Positions 1-8,834 of a stretch of DNA of 64,000 nt are shown one piece after another. The translations under genes were made by a program, and so were the position numbers. How positions within the stretch are numbered: the first letter of the stretch is position 1; the number at the start of each line of letters is the position of its first letter. Origin of the DNA: Chitinophagaceae bacterium UBA2791 (lineage in GTDB: Bacteria > Bacteroidota > Bacteroidia > Chitinophagales > Chitinophagaceae); contig DEHV01000059.1 of the NCBI GenBank assembly GCA_002352105.1, forward strand, positions 53,000 to 116,999, read 5' to 3'. Below the pieces are notes generated by a model. It worked only from the letters and a program-made list of their open reading frames with translations, was not told where the DNA came from and made no database searches.

Positions 1-2834
1 ACGCCTTTTTTAGGGATCAACCCATGCCATATGGCATTCTCAATGAAGGGCTGCGACAGCATCGTGGGAAACACGACAGCGCAGGCGTCTATTTCTTCCG
101 CATCGATCGAATACGCAAAGGAATGACTGAAACGCAGGGATTCCAGCTCCAGGTAAAGCCGGCAAACCTCTATTTCACGGCTCAGCGGGATAAAATTCTT
201 TTCTGATACATCCAGCACCATCCTTAATAATTTGGAAAACCGGGCAAGGTACTGGTAGGCTCCCGCCTGGTTTCCGGATATGACTAATTCCTGGATGGCA
301 TTGAGACTGTTAAAAATAAAATGAGGATTCATCTGGCTGCGCAAAGCCTGTTCTTTCAATTCAGCCACCTGCTGTTGCAGGGCCAGCCTGTTTTTCAGCT
401 TTTTGATCCTTGACCTGGTTATCAGGAATAGGGCAAGGGCCGACAGTGCTATTGCCGTTATGATAAACCATGCTTTTTGCCACCAGGGAGCCAGGATCGT
501 AAAGGCAAAAACAGCTTCATTGGTTGAAACATTGCCTTCGAAATCGATCGCTTTGGCCTTGAAGGCATAATTGCCGGGAGGAAGGTTGTTGTAACTGATC
601 TGGTACGCAGCGCCGGTGTCCCACTTGTTTTCCAGTCCTTCCAGCCTATGCAGGTATTTGGTGTGAGAACTATAATGGTAGTTGAGTGCGGCCAGTTCGA
701 AAACGATGGCATTGTTTGTATAATCGAATGTATAAGACCCGTCCTTATCGGCATGATTTACCGGCCCCATATTTTTCAGGTTGACCGAATTGATCACAAT
801 GGGAAACCCAGGTAGCGCATAGGCGAGACCGAAGGGATCAAATTCCACAAAGCCCTTTTCCACGGGCGCCATCAGCCTGCCTTCGGCGCCAAGGGAAATG
901 GGGTTATAAAGGTCTTTGAAGTAAAATCCGTTGTGTATGCCATAGTTATTGATCAGCTTTCCGTTTAGGTCCAGCTTGCTCAATCCTTTGTAAGCGCCGG
1001 CCCATATATTTCCATTCAGATCCTTCTGCAGGCTGTACACGTTATTATCCGGCAAACCCTCTTTAATACTGATCTTTCGCAGAAACCGGATGCTGTCGCT
1101 TCCCGAAAGGATAGCGATACCGTCGGCATGCGCGGCCGCCCAGATATTGCCGTCGTCGCTTTGAATGATATCGTTGATCAGGTAACTGCTGAATACGTCG
1201 TCCGTCATCAATTTCCTGGTAGAAGCAACCGAATCCTTATGTCCATACTTGAATTCATACATCCCGTAATCGAAGGTGCCGACCAGCATCCTCCTGTGTC
1301 GCTTATCAAAGAATAAGCAGGTGGGCAACACGGAATAGAAGCCATCCTTGTCAGTAGGACGCCATATTTTTCCGGATGCCTTATTGTAGCGGTACAACCC
1401 TTCTCCATAAGCGGCGATCCATAAGTTGTCCGCGTCGTCTTCTGCCAGGGTGGAGAATTGAACGTTGGCAGGCGCTTTGATGCTCGTTATGGACTTTATT
1501 TCTTTTCTCTTCCTGTCGTATTGAAACAGGCGGGGGCCGGCAAGTATCCATAGCAGCCCGTTCTCGTCTTCATGAACATAGGAGCAGTTTTGCAAGGGGG
1601 TCCCTGCCGCATGAGTAATGCTGTCTTTATGATTAGTGCTTCTGTCGATAATATACAGGCAATTGAACTGCGGCGAACAGGCGTAATACTTATTGTCCCG
1701 CGCGCTGTACATCACATATCCTATATCGGCTGTTTTACGATCCGGTTCCTGCCGGTAGGGTAAATTTTCTTTGCTATCAATGAGGCGATGAAAGACAAAG
1801 GAATTGACGGCCGGATTGAATTTTCCAAGACCATTGTCCGTCCCGACCCACGCTAGCCCATTGTCTTCCCTGAACACAACGCTTATGTTCCCGGCCGGCA
1901 AAGCATGTGGATTGCCGGTTTCATGCTGCAATAGCCTTGTTTTTCCCGAATTGGTATTTATTTCTAAAATTCCCCTGCCTGCGGAAAACCAAATGCGTTC
2001 ATTTTTCCCGGTTTTTTCCGGATTGTTTTTTTCCGGGGAAGGATGTAATGAATAATATTCAGGAGGAGCCTTTTCTTTGATGGCTTGCACATATCCCGAA
2101 GGTTCCTGTAGAAAATAAGTCTTGCCAGCCGCTTGTTCCAGGGCAATAAAATCATCTGCTTCGAGGCTCGGATGCATGGCAAATTCACCGGTAAGCGCGT
2201 TAAAACTAAAAAGGCCTGCTGAAGTTCCGAGCCATAATTCATGATCGGACTTATCATATAGTTTCCTGATGCTGTTATACATGCCCTTTCGATGCGCTTT
2301 ATTTTTCAACGCATATTCCAGCCAGGGAAAATAACAGAACTCTTTTTTTTCTGGATCGTAATAGCAGAGATCCCTTCCGTCGGCGGCGATCCATACCCTA
2401 TCCCGGCTATCGATAAGAATATCCCAGATGAGGTTGCTGGGAAGATAGTTTTTGTCGCGCCTTCCTGAATGCGGGCTGGGTAAGAACACATGGATACTGT
2501 CGGTTTTTGTATCGATCAGGTTCAGGCCGTTTCGGGAACTTACCCATAATCTATCCCGGCTATCCTGTTTGATAGCGGTTACGAACGGATTGGATATGCC
2601 GCGTGTATCCTGCCCGGCATTATAGATCAGGAAATTGTTTCCATCATAGCGGTTAAGGCCGTTTTGAGTGCCGATCCACATATACCCGGCTCGGTCTTTA
2701 AAAAAGCAGGTAATGCGGTTATCGGATAACCCATTGGCTTCGGTGATGTGTTCAAAATAATAGTCGGACTGGCAGGGCGCCTGTAGGCAAAGGGTCAAAG
2801 CCAGCATGGCCGATAGCCCTGATTTGATGATCAT
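1..2834 (-). CDS. Beta-propeller sensor histidine kinase, LytS type (C-terminus cut by window edge)
   Basis: The frame stays open from an ATG at 2834 to the left edge, giving about 944 visible residues. It opens with a signal peptide ending near APCQS. Two-component-regulator propeller repeats follow (first repeat GLSDNRITCFF then GYMWIGTQNGLNRYDG). A Y_Y_Y-type beta-sandwich (about residues 690-755) precedes one transmembrane helix. The kinase part has the phospho-acceptor His838 in MNPHFIFNSLNA and an N-box QPFIENAIWHG; the ATP-lid region lies outside the window. This architecture senses a periplasmic ligand, often an oligosaccharide, and signals to a LytTR-type regulator that would be encoded to the left. 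Whether it also carries receiver and HTH domains (hybrid two-component system) cannot be seen. No carbohydrate locus adjoins it on the visible side. Confidence 0.9.
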   Translation of the reverse strand, partial: MIIKSGLSAMLALTLCLQAPCQSDYYFEHITEANGLSDNRITCFFKDRAGYMWIGTQNGLNRYDGNNFLIYNAGQDTRGISNPFVTAIKQDSRDRLWVSSRNGLNLIDTKTDSIHVFLPSPHSGRRDKNYLPSNLIWDILIDSRDRVWIAADGRDLCYYDPEKKEFCYFPWLEYALKNKAHRKGMYNSIRKLYDKSDHELWLGTSAGLFSFNALTGEFAMHPSLEADDFIALEQAAGKTYFLQEPSGYVQAIKEKAPPEYYSLHPSPEKNNPEKTGKNERIWFSAGRGILEINTNSGKTRLLQHETGNPHALPAGNISVVFREDNGLAWVGTDNGLGKFNPAVNSFVFHRLIDSKENLPYRQEPDRKTADIGYVMYSARDNKYYACSPQFNCLYIIDRSTNHKDSITHAAGTPLQNCSYVHEDENGLLWILAGPRLFQYDRKRKEIKSITSIKAPANVQFSTLAEDDADNLWIAAYGEGLYRYNKASGKIWRPTDKDGFYSVLPTCLFFDKRHRRMLVGTFDYGMYEFKYGHKDSVASTRKLMTDDVFSSYLINDIIQSDDGNIWAAAHADGIAILSGSDSIRFLRKISIKEGLPDNNVYSLQKDLNGNIWAGAYKGLSKLDLNGKLINNYGIHNGFYFKDLYNPISLGAEGRLMAPVEKGFVEFDPFGLAYALPGFPIVINSVNLKNMGPVNHADKDGSYTFDYTNNAIVFELAALNYHYSSHTKYLHRLEGLENKWDTGAAYQISYNNLPPGNYAFKAKAIDFEGNVSTNEAVFAFTILAPWWQKAWFIITAIALSALALFLITRSRIKKLKNRLALQQQVAELKEQALRSQMNPHFIFNSLNAIQELVISGNQAGAYQYLARFSKLLRMVLDVSEKNFIPLSREIEVCRLYLELESLRFSHSFAYSIDAEEIDACAVVFPTMLSQPFIENAIWHGLIPKKG

Positions 2835-3148
2835 ATCTCCCCAAATCGTCTTCAAGCAATTGGGTTTTTGAACAAATTTAGGTCCAAAACAGATGGCTGT
2901 TTTACCGCTTTCTAAATCAATCCGACCGTTTGCTCGTCGTTCCGCTATTCCGCTTACTCATCAGTTGGCGCGATATCCTTTTCCCGGTAGGCCTGCTGGT
3001 TTTGGGCGATAATTTACAGCGTACCGGTCGGGTCATTGACCGGTTGCAGGCCAAACGGAGCTATCGGCGCGATATACAAGTTACATCTTTAAATCATTCA
3101 ATGCGGCTATTTCATGCAAGGATAATGCTGCCAGCCGGGTAAGGTATT
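2835..3148. other. Intergenic stretch between sensor kinase and dnaE2
   Basis: No convincing gene here. Apart from the -7 box near the kinase start it holds a small dyad, ACCGGTC (3023-3029) with GACCGGT (3038-3044), an 8-base loop and no U-tract. The open frame at 2930-3142 (+) resembles nothing I know and has no initiation signal. Confidence 0.4.
2873..2880 (-). promoter_or_regulatory. Candidate -7 box for the sensor kinase gene
   Basis: On the minus strand the sequence reads TAAATTTG, matching the Bacteroidota -7 consensus TAnnTTTG, 39 bases before the kinase ATG. No TTG lies at the expected -33 spacing, so this is only a candidate. Confidence 0.35.
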
Positions 3149-6100
3149 TTATTTGAAATCGCGGGAGGGAAACAATGAGCGCTGGATGATTTTTTTCGTC
3201 GGACTCCTACTGCTTTTAGCAGTCGTTTGTCCATCCTTTTCCTCAGCGCTGCAGGCCGTTGGCGCCGGTGAACCATCAGCTTCCTCCAGTTTGCCCAACA
3301 GCAGCGACCCGTTAAAACACTCCTTTACAACTACGTGGATCACTTCGCCTTCCCGTTGCAACCTGCCTGAAACCGCCAGCAGTTTGGATTGTAATATTTC
3401 TTTACGATATTTCTCGAACAGATGGCGGAAAACGACCAGGTTGGCCTGCCCGGTTTCATCTTCAATGGTGATGAAGCAAATGCCTGATGCGGTGCCGGGA
3501 CGTTGCCGAACGAGTACCAGTCCCGCCACCTTCACATAGGCTCCATCCGGCAAATCGTTCAGCATTGCCGTGGAAATAATATGGCTGCCCGTCAATTGCT
3601 TTCTCACAAAACTCACCGGGTGCGCCTTTAGCGAGAGAGAAGTACTTCGGTAATCCTGCATGACATGCTCAGCCAGCGTCATCTCAGGAATTGGCGCGGG
3701 CGTTTCAAATGCGCTTTCAGAAAGCCGGCCCTTAAAAACGCCTTCGGGATGATCGGCGAGCGCGCTGATCTCCCACAAGGCCTTTCTCCTGTCTAATCCG
3801 ATCGAACGAAAGCTATCCGCGTCCGCCAGCTTCTCCATTGCAGCAATAGAAATACCGGCATCCAGCAATTCATTGATGCAGGTAAAGGGCTTTTTTCTCG
3901 CAGCGATCAGCCTTTCCATTTCATCCTGGCGCAGACCTTTCACCTGCCTGAACCCTAAACGCAAGGCGCAATAGCCGCCGTCTTTTTCTTCCAGCGTATT
4001 GTCCCATGCAGAATGGTTGATGTCGGCCGGGCGCGCCGTAACGCCATGCTGCCTGGCATCCCTTATGATCTGCGCAGGCGCATAAAAGCCCATTGGCTGG
4101 CTGTTAAGCAGGCCTGCCGCAAACACATCCGGGTAATAGCATTTGAGCCAGCTTGATATATACACCAGCAAGGCAAAACTTACCGCATGACTTTCGGGGA
4201 AACCGTAAGAACCGAATCCTTCCAGTTGTCTGAAAACCCTTTCCGCATATTCTTTTGTATATCCATTTTTCAGCATGCCGCCGATCAGCTTATCATGGAA
4301 CTGCTTTACCATTCCATGCGCTTTGAATGTCGCCATGCTCCTGCGCAAGGCATCTGCTTCGGCAGGGGTAAATCCAGCCGCGACAATGGCAATTTCCATT
4401 GCCTGTTCCTGGAAAAGCGGAATGCCCAGCGTTCTGTCAAGGATCTCTCTTAATTCTTTGGAAGGATATTCAACCAGGCCCGGGTTGCGCCTCCGTCGTA
4501 AATAAGGATGCACCATATCGCCCTGGATGGGGCCTGGTCTTACAATGGCGACCTCGATCACAAGATCGTAAAAACAGTTTGGGCGCAGCCGGGGCAGCAT
4601 GGACATCTGCGCCCGGCTTTCAATCTGGAAAACGCCGATAGTATCTGCGCGGCAGATCATTTCATAAACCTTCGGATCATCCTGCGGCACATTCGCCAGG
4701 GTCAAATCAAGATGATAATGCTGCTTTACAAGATCAAAACATTTCCTGATACAGGTAAGCATGCCAAGCGCCAGCACGTCAATTTTTAACAAGCCAAGGG
4801 CATCAATATCATCCTTGTTCCATTCTATATTCGTCCTATTTTCCATGCGGGCATTCAGTATGGGGCATATATGGGATAGTTTATGCTGCGAAATGACGAA
4901 CCCGCCGGTATGTTGTCCGAGCTGCCGCGGAAATCCTATATATTGCGCCGTCAGCTCCAGCACTTTCCGCAGGCGCTCATCATCGGGGTTCAGACCCTGT
5001 TCGCGGATGCGCTCTTCATGAACGCCCTCTCCATGCGTACCGCTGCAACCCGCCAGCACATCGATCATATCTGCCGACAATCCCATTGCTTTAGCAATAT
5101 CCCGTACCGCCCCCTTATAATGCACCTGCGTTACCGTGGCCACGATACCTGAGCGGTCGCGACCAAATTTTTCATAAATGTATTGCATGACCTCCTCGCG
5201 GCGTTCATGCTCAAAATCAACATCTACATCCGGCGGTTCGTCGCGGGCATCCGACATAAAACGCGCAAACAATAGTTTGAATTTGGAAGGGTCTACCGAA
5301 GTAATGCCCAGGCAATAGCATATGACCGAATTAGCGGCCGAGCCGCGCCCCTGGCATAAGATGTTTTTAATCCTGGCAAACTGCACCAGATCATAGATCG
5401 TTAAAAAATAAGCGGCATAGTTTTTCCGCTCAATAAAATCCAGCTCGTATGCGATAGCGTTCCTGATCTTTTCGGGAATATGCTCTCCAAACTTTTCCCT
5501 GGCGCCCTCCCATACAAAATAGGACAATTGCTCCCGGGGCGTGCGTCCTTCGGTAGTGATTTCCTGGGGATAAACATATTTTAACTCATCCAGGGAAAAT
5601 GAACAGGCTTCCGCTATTTCCTGCGTGCGCGCAATGGCGTCGGGGTATTGCCGGAACAGGCGCAGCATCTCTTTTTCCGGCTTTAAGAACCGCTCGGCGT
5701 TCTGGCATAACAAATAGCCTGCATTGTAAACAGTACGCTTCTCACGGATACAGGTAATCGCATCCTGCAACTGCCTGCGGTTAATATCGTGGTAATGCAC
5801 ATCGTTCGTAGCGAGCAAAGGGATCTTGTATGCATCGGACAACTCCGCCAGCCGGTAAAGTTTTTTGATATCATCGCCCTGGTACGAGCGGGTTGCCGTT
5901 AGATAGAGCTGTCCCCGCAGGTTATCGCGGTATTCCTGCAATACCCGTTTGAATGTATCGTCATAATCAAAACGGGCATTTAGCGCTGAGGGCGGCACAA
6001 CTGCAAATAGAAGTCCTTCCTTATGCGCATATACATCTTTTTTATACAGATGGCATTGTCCTTTTTCGGCGCGCAGGTTGCCGGTGGTCAGCATATGGGA

Positions 6101-6364
6101 CAGCCGCGCATAAGCGTCCAGGTTAGCGGGATATGCCAGCAGCGAGGGGCCGTCTTTTAAATCAAGGCAACAGCCTACAATAATACGCATCCCCCTGGCT
6201 TTGGCGGCGGTATGGGCGCGGACCACGCCGGCGAGGGTATTGTGATCGGCGATTGCTATCCCGGAATAACCCAGCGCTGCCGCCTGCGCTACCAGTTCCT
6301 CCGGATGGGAACCGCCCCTCAGGAAGCTGAAATTGGTAGTAACCTGTAATTCTGTATACCGCAT
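3149..6364 (-). CDS. dnaE2: Error-prone DNA polymerase DnaE2 (ImuC)
   Basis: Translesion polymerase of the alpha-subunit type, 1071 residues, the usual DnaE2 length. An N-terminal PHP domain (ADHNTLAGV, TNDVHY) is followed by the polymerase core with the paired catalytic aspartates in PPDVDVDF (about residue 380) and the RPGPIQGDMVHPYL motif. An OB-fold region near the C-terminus (TIEDETGQANLVVF) is typical. I start it at the ATG at 6364 (MRYTELQ), 14 bases after the imuB stop; the open frame reaches back to a TTG at 6406 that would overlap imuB and adds non-homologous residues. It is the last gene of imuA-imuB-dnaE2, where ImuB is thought to tether DnaE2 to the beta clamp. Expression is expected on DNA damage. 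Confidence 0.96.
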   Translation of the reverse strand: MRYTELQVTTNFSFLRGGSHPEELVAQAAALGYSGIAIADHNTLAGVVRAHTAAKARGMRIIVGCCLDLKDGPSLLAYPANLDAYARLSHMLTTGNLRAEKGQCHLYKKDVYAHKEGLLFAVVPPSALNARFDYDDTFKRVLQEYRDNLRGQLYLTATRSYQGDDIKKLYRLAELSDAYKIPLLATNDVHYHDINRRQLQDAITCIREKRTVYNAGYLLCQNAERFLKPEKEMLRLFRQYPDAIARTQEIAEACSFSLDELKYVYPQEITTEGRTPREQLSYFVWEGAREKFGEHIPEKIRNAIAYELDFIERKNYAAYFLTIYDLVQFARIKNILCQGRGSAANSVICYCLGITSVDPSKFKLLFARFMSDARDEPPDVDVDFEHERREEVMQYIYEKFGRDRSGIVATVTQVHYKGAVRDIAKAMGLSADMIDVLAGCSGTHGEGVHEERIREQGLNPDDERLRKVLELTAQYIGFPRQLGQHTGGFVISQHKLSHICPILNARMENRTNIEWNKDDIDALGLLKIDVLALGMLTCIRKCFDLVKQHYHLDLTLANVPQDDPKVYEMICRADTIGVFQIESRAQMSMLPRLRPNCFYDLVIEVAIVRPGPIQGDMVHPYLRRRRNPGLVEYPSKELREILDRTLGIPLFQEQAMEIAIVAAGFTPAEADALRRSMATFKAHGMVKQFHDKLIGGMLKNGYTKEYAERVFRQLEGFGSYGFPESHAVSFALLVYISSWLKCYYPDVFAAGLLNSQPMGFYAPAQIIRDARQHGVTARPADINHSAWDNTLEEKDGGYCALRLGFRQVKGLRQDEMERLIAARKKPFTCINELLDAGISIAAMEKLADADSFRSIGLDRRKALWEISALADHPEGVFKGRLSESAFETPAPIPEMTLAEHVMQDYRSTSLSLKAHPVSFVRKQLTGSHIISTAMLNDLPDGAYVKVAGLVLVRQRPGTASGICFITIEDETGQANLVVFRHLFEKYRKEILQSKLLAVSGRLQREGEVIHVVVKECFNGSLLLGKLEEADGSPAPTACSAEEKDGQTTAKSSRSPTKKIIQRSLFPSRDFK

Positions 6365-6378
6365 ATTCTCGTATTCTT

Positions 6379-7881
6379 TTACGGGAAAAAACCATGCAGA
6401 TACCAACGATGAGGCCTGCTTCCATCGTAATGCCCCAACCGGAAGATCCAGTACCGCGCCCCGGTTTCATCTTCCACGATATAATAATCCCGGTGTTCCT
6501 CTTCGGCGATCCACCACTCTGCTTCTATGCGCTCCGGGCCATCTGCTTTTTTTATGGTATGGAGTTGCCCCTTGTACCGGAAATGCATCGGCGGGTAATC
6601 CGGTATTGGCGCAGCCACTTCCACCGGTTCGGGTATGCGGAGCAGTCTTACGGGGCGGGGACGATCTTCCTGCCATTCCGTTGCAGGCTGCTCGGTCAAA
6701 GCCCTTGCCTCTTTATAGGATCGTTCCGGCCAATAATGTTCATCCGGCAGGTAACGGCGTACCATCCCCTTTCCCAATTTACCCGTTAATCGATCCAAAA
6801 GCTCCGCCAGCCGTTTGTCGTCCAGGCCGCTATAATGCCATAAAGCCTCTTGTGAAGGCCGGGCTCTTTCTACTTTTGGCGCTTCCAGTATAAAAAGTTC
6901 TATGCCTAACGCCGGCTCGATCCGGTCTATCTTCAGTTCGAACAATTTAAAAAGATGGTCCGGCCGGCAAGACGGTAAATGCGTGCCGATCTCGATTTGC
7001 TGTACATCGTCATCAACGCGCCAGGCTTTCAGCATTGCTTTTCGCAAGCCCTTGCCCTCTTTTACCAGGCGTTTACAAAGCGCGTCAAGCAACCGCTGCA
7101 AGGCGATCTCAATACCGGCCCTTGTAACAACAGGTTCCAGGCAAGGTAAATATTCCCGGAAAGGCTCGACAGGTTGCAAAAGTATTAAGGGCTCGTTCTT
7201 CCGGCCCAGGGCCTGGTCCATGCGTTCGGTCAGGCATTCCCCAAACCTGCGGCGAAGGACTGAAGGCTGCATATCAATAAAATGCCCGATCGTATACAAG
7301 CCCAGCTTTTGTAATCGTTCCGTTACGGAAGCTTCCAACCGCAAGGCTGCAGGAGGAAGCGATACGATCGCCTGCCTTTCTTTACCAGGCGGTACGACCA
7401 TAAGCGGTTTCCTACCATATCGCGCAATCGCCCAGGCAGCGCGGATAGCGCCTGCCATTGCGATGCATGTAGTATAGCCAAACGCCTGCAGACGACGCTG
7501 TATGGCTTCTATATATTTGGCTTCGCCTCCCCACAGGTGCGCGCAACCGGTAGCGTCCAATAGCAGTCCATCCGGCGGATCGACGGCCACTGCCGGCGTA
7601 TAGCGGATGCACCAATGCCCCAGGCCGGTAAGCAGTTTTAAGGGAAGTTCCGGCTCATCATCCAATACCTGTAATCCTGCCGTCAATGCCCGCGCATCGG
7701 CTACCGCCATGCCGGCCTGAATACCCTGTTTTTGCGCTTCAGCACATGCCGCGGTGATCCGCATTCGCCCATGATCCGGGGCGGCAAGCACAAAAAGAAT
7801 ATCTTTCAAGCGAGGTTGCCGGCGGATCATCCCTTCCAAAACCAGGAGCGGAAACCATATGGATACATATCGTTTAGCCAT
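6379..7881 (-). CDS. imuB: ImuB, catalytically inactive Y-family polymerase homologue
   Basis: 500-residue Y-family (DinB/UmuC-like) protein that acts as adaptor for DnaE2 in mutasomes. The N-terminus reads MAKRYVSIWFPLLVLEG: where active Y-family enzymes carry an acidic metal ligand (as in DMDCF) it has SIWF, and no acidic pair is seen later in the palm, as expected for ImuB. Helix-hairpin-helix-like and little-finger regions follow. I chose the ATG at 7881, which starts one base after the imuA TAG and implies translational coupling. An in-frame ATG at 7923 would lie inside imuA and adds residues with no homology. The C-terminal part is arginine/proline rich and ends in an aromatic tail. Confidence 0.93.
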   Translation of the reverse strand: MAKRYVSIWFPLLVLEGMIRRQPRLKDILFVLAAPDHGRMRITAACAEAQKQGIQAGMAVADARALTAGLQVLDDEPELPLKLLTGLGHWCIRYTPAVAVDPPDGLLLDATGCAHLWGGEAKYIEAIQRRLQAFGYTTCIAMAGAIRAAWAIARYGRKPLMVVPPGKERQAIVSLPPAALRLEASVTERLQKLGLYTIGHFIDMQPSVLRRRFGECLTERMDQALGRKNEPLILLQPVEPFREYLPCLEPVVTRAGIEIALQRLLDALCKRLVKEGKGLRKAMLKAWRVDDDVQQIEIGTHLPSCRPDHLFKLFELKIDRIEPALGIELFILEAPKVERARPSQEALWHYSGLDDKRLAELLDRLTGKLGKGMVRRYLPDEHYWPERSYKEARALTEQPATEWQEDRPRPVRLLRIPEPVEVAAPIPDYPPMHFRYKGQLHTIKKADGPERIEAEWWIAEEEHRDYYIVEDETGARYWIFRLGHYDGSRPHRWYLHGFFP

Positions 7882-7882
7882 A

Positions 7883-8617
7883 CTAACCGATTTTTCGCAA
7901 GATGGAGGAAGCAGTGACGGCATGGGTATCCGGCAGTGGCTGGAAAGAACCGTTCATCCAGGCGAGCCGCCAGGCGCCGGGCCTGCCGCCTCTTATTTTT
8001 AGCAGTTCTACCTGCCAGCAGGGAACGCCCACGCCAGGAAAATCATCGGGATAATAACTGGTCATTGGCTTAACCTGCCAGCGGCTGACACAGGCGGTAT
8101 GATGCGGGTTACGGGGCTTGGGCCGCAGCACGAAACCGGTTACCCCGCTTTTTTCCACTGCCAATTGCAATCTTCTCGATGCCGTAAAACCAAGACCCGG
8201 CAATTCGCCCACAACCGCTGACAGTCCATCCATTTGCAGGCAGGTTTCCATAGCCCAGCAGATATCCCGCTCCTTTCTTGCCTGAACAAAAAGGATGCGA
8301 TCGGGTTTTACATCAAAGGCGCTAAAACCGGGGGGAAATAAAACAGGATCCGGACTGATCCAGATACAAGGGCCGCTATTGCGCATCAATCCGCTAAGGA
8401 TACCTGTAATAAATCCTGTTGTAGCCGCCATAGCCGCAGGCGTAGCGCTAATGTACTCATGTATTGCGCCTGTAGGAAAGACGCTGTGGGGAAAGGCATC
8501 CAGTACAGAGCCCAGCGGCAGTTTTCCGGCAAGCCTGTCCGTTGCCGGCCGTTGTCCCTGCATGCGAAGGATATCCTGCCGGAGTTGTGCAATAATATTT
8601 TCCCGTTCAGTAAGCAC
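7883..8617 (-). CDS. imuA: ImuA-like protein, first gene of the mutasome operon
   Basis: 244-residue RecA-like fold protein matching the Bacteroidota ImuA type (ENIIAQLRQDILRMQG at the N-terminus, GAIHEYIS, CIWISPDPVLFPPG, FVQARKERDICWAMETCL). No clear Walker A motif is seen. In other bacteria ImuA works with ImuB and DnaE2 in damage-induced mutagenesis and has been reported to bind RecA. The start is a GTG at 8617: an in-frame TAG lies 15 bases upstream, and the next in-frame ATG (8563) would remove the conserved N-terminus. The GTG sits only a few bases from the predicted -7 box, so the transcript would be leaderless or nearly so. Confidence 0.85.
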   Translation of the reverse strand: MLTERENIIAQLRQDILRMQGQRPATDRLAGKLPLGSVLDAFPHSVFPTGAIHEYISATPAAMAATTGFITGILSGLMRNSGPCIWISPDPVLFPPGFSAFDVKPDRILFVQARKERDICWAMETCLQMDGLSAVVGELPGLGFTASRRLQLAVEKSGVTGFVLRPKPRNPHHTACVSRWQVKPMTSYYPDDFPGVGVPCWQVELLKIRGGRPGAWRLAWMNGSFQPLPDTHAVTASSILRKIG

Positions 8618-8621
8618 GGAG

Positions 8622-8629
8622 CAAATGTA
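8622..8629 (-). promoter_or_regulatory. -7 box of the imuA-imuB-dnaE2 promoter
   Basis: Minus-strand TACATTTG fits TAnnTTTG exactly. The 17-base palindrome at 8631-8647 fills the space between this box and the place where a -33 element should be; no good TTG is found at 19-20 bases, which would suit a promoter weak without activation or under repression. Confidence 0.6.
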
Positions 8630-8630
8630 A

Positions 8631-8647
8631 TACTAAATTATTTAGTA
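8631..8647. promoter_or_regulatory. Perfect 17-base palindrome, candidate damage-response operator
   Basis: TACTAAAT-T-ATTTAGTA is a perfect inverted repeat around one central base. It begins two bases upstream of the imuA -7 box, inside the promoter spacer, where a bound repressor would block RNA polymerase. imuA-imuB-dnaE2 cassettes are commonly controlled by LexA, so a LexA-type repressor is the natural candidate. Which protein binds is inference. Confidence 0.55.
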
Positions 8648-8703
8648 AATAATGTTAATGATATTAGTTTTTATAATTGAGTGAATTTTAAACAGATAAG
8701 TTT

Positions 8704-8711
8704 TACTTTTG
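8704..8711 (+). promoter_or_regulatory. -7 box of the crcB promoter
   Basis: TACTTTTG matches TAnnTTTG. A TTG at 8677-8679 lies 24 bases upstream, rather far for a -33 element. Transcription would begin near 8717, right before the riboswitch aptamer, which supports the call. Confidence 0.6.
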
Positions 8712-8721
8712 CACTTCTACC

Positions 8722-8822
8722 GGACAGGAAATGGTGTCTTCCTGATTGAACCGCTCCCCTTTCGAGCTGATGGCGCCTACAAATTATTGGCATTGACCAG
8801 TATTCGATATATAATTTGTAGG
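8722..8822 (+). promoter_or_regulatory. Fluoride riboswitch (crcB motif) with ribosome-site-sequestering hairpin
   Basis: The aptamer shows all fluoride riboswitch hallmarks. Stem P1 is CAGGA (8725-8729) with TCCTG (8740-8744), loop AATGGTGTCT. AACCGCTC is followed by stem GCTC (8753-8756) with GAGC (8764-8767), then CTGATGGCGCCTAC. The loop GGTGTC can pair with GGCGCC (8772-8777) as the pseudoknot. The aptamer's own 3' end, CCTACAAATTAT (8776-8787), is a perfect 12-base complement of ATAATTTGTAGG (8811-8822), which contains the AGG of the likely ribosome site just before the crcB ATG. Without fluoride this hairpin should hide the ribosome site; fluoride binding holds GGCGCC in the pseudoknot and should free it. 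Confidence 0.9.
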
Positions 8823-8834
8823 AATGAAATAAAC

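Noticed and set aside
458..754. 98-codon minus-strand frame
   Set aside because: It lies out of frame within the sensor kinase coding sequence, which is open through the region and matches known domains.
6365..6406. Longer dnaE2 start at a TTG
   Set aside because: It would overlap imuB and add 14 residues not found in the family; the ATG at 6364 fits the conserved N-terminus.
6333..6893. 186-codon plus-strand frame over the imuB/dnaE2 junction
   Set aside because: Antisense to two well-supported genes; residue use is not protein-like and nothing is recognised.
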